Source: Chitinophagaceae bacterium
GTDB taxonomy: Bacteria > Bacteroidota > Bacteroidia > Chitinophagales > Chitinophagaceae
DNA: 64,000 nt
Direction of reading: 5' to 3'
Assembly (NCBI GenBank): GCA_947447265.1
Contig: CANFKC010000004.1
Location: 62,001 to 126,000, forward strand
How positions within the stretch are numbered: position 1 is the first letter of the stretch; every line of letters starts with the position of its first letter. A model generated the notes under the pieces. That model was not told the origin of the DNA. It did not search any database and saw only the letters and a program-made list of their open reading frames with translations. Shown piece after piece: positions 63,744-64,000 of this stretch. Both the position numbers and the translations under genes were made by a program.

Positions 63744-64000
63744 ATGAAAATACATCGCGAAGGATATAAGTACATTTTAATAGCAACGGTATTGTGGGTT
63801 GTTATTGGTTTTGTTTGCAATCATTTTTTACCGCACACCACTATAGTTAATGCTATTGTAGGTCTGCTCATGTTTGTCTGCTTCCTGCTCTGGTTCTGGA
63901 TCGTTGCGTTCTTCCGCCTTCCGTTCAGGAACATGTTGCATGGCGAAGACAAGATCATTTGTCCTGCCGATGGTAAAGTGGTAGTAATTGAAGAGGTTTA
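63744..64000 (+). CDS. psd: Phosphatidylserine decarboxylase family protein (5' part)
   Basis: ATG at 63744; the gene continues past the window. The visible 85 codons encode 'MKIHREGYKYILIATVLW', two hydrophobic segments (about 10-24 and 33-55), then 'FFRLPFRNMLHGEDKIICPADGKVVVIEEV'. That N-terminal layout is typical of the short Bacteroidota PSD family, which makes phosphatidylethanolamine by decarboxylating phosphatidylserine at the membrane. The pyruvoyl-forming LGST motif lies outside the window. A TACATTTG at 63716-63723 may be its -7 element. Confidence 0.88.
   Translation, partial: MKIHREGYKYILIATVLWVVIGFVCNHFLPHTTIVNAIVGLLMFVCFLLWFWIVAFFRLPFRNMLHGEDKIICPADGKVVVIEEV

Overview
The window comes from a Bacteroidota genome, most likely a Chitinophagales/Chitinophagaceae-type bacterium. 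Supporting signs are three secreted proteins with type IX secretion (T9SS) C-terminal sorting domains, a fused MurF-Alr protein, the rpmB-rpmG-DUF4295 cluster, DUF5522 and DUF3467 proteins, and several TTG-N19-21-TAnnTTTG promoters. No rRNA, tRNA, CRISPR array, transposase or prophage gene was recognised. Most of the window is ordinary chromosomal housekeeping with small accessory insertions.

Layout. 1-2.0 kb: the bioD-bioA biotin genes (minus strand). 2.0-7.1 kb: a signalling block (minus) with a sigma-54 activator, a single-domain response regulator, a receiver-histidine kinase hybrid and a 7TMR-DISM histidine kinase. 7.3-11.6 kb: the most unusual cluster, an E1/ThiF-nitroreductase fusion (Rv1355c-like) translationally coupled to a GNAT-like protein, with a paralogue of that protein alongside; a receiver protein lies divergently at 11.7 kb. 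12.2-15.3 kb: Nudix hydrolase, pyrE, UbiA-family prenyltransferase and maf. 15.3-22.0 kb: accessory stretch with a REP-like inverted repeat array, a small membrane protein, a T9SS protein, a TPR-Arr (rifampin ADP-ribosyltransferase-like) fusion, an FAD oxidoreductase and a Gfo/Idh oxidoreductase. 22.2-34.5 kb: guaB, VOC protein, CAP protein, two L,D-transpeptidase-type proteins, TfoX-like protein, a CxxCH T9SS protein, trmB-DUF5522-ATL, patatin, cupin, DUF1697 and miaB. 34.6-46.0 kb: one giant gene for a 3794-residue repetitive T9SS-exported protein. 46.9-48.9 kb: an ECF sigma factor with a membrane-anchored, barrel-like partner. 49.5-50.2 kb: rpmB, rpmG, DUF4295. 50.3-58.6 kb: MFS transporter, ABC permease, phosphoribosyltransferase, isoaspartyl peptidase, and murF-alr bracketed by two toxin-antitoxin pairs. 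58.7-64 kb: archaemetzincin-like protease, CMD protein, DUF3467, guaA, a Lys-rich periplasmic-binding-like protein, and the 5' part of a phosphatidylserine decarboxylase gene.

How the genes may work together. The 3.5-12.2 kb region reads as a sensing block next to a biosynthetic block. An adenylating E1-like plus flavin-oxidoreductase enzyme and two acyltransferase-like proteins could make a small molecule; two related receiver modules (in the hybrid kinase and in the divergent regulator) flank the biosynthetic genes. That link is inference. Elsewhere, guaB, guaA and pyrE cover nucleotide synthesis, murF-alr and the L,D-transpeptidases cover the cell wall, and the T9SS proteins form the surface or secreted fraction.

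Intergenic DNA carries decayed copies of a 'TTTCACGCAAAGGCGC'-type dispersed repeat, a nested inverted hairpin array, a tandem duplication near 19.1 kb and several clean terminators. All family assignments were made by reading the sequence; no database search was run.
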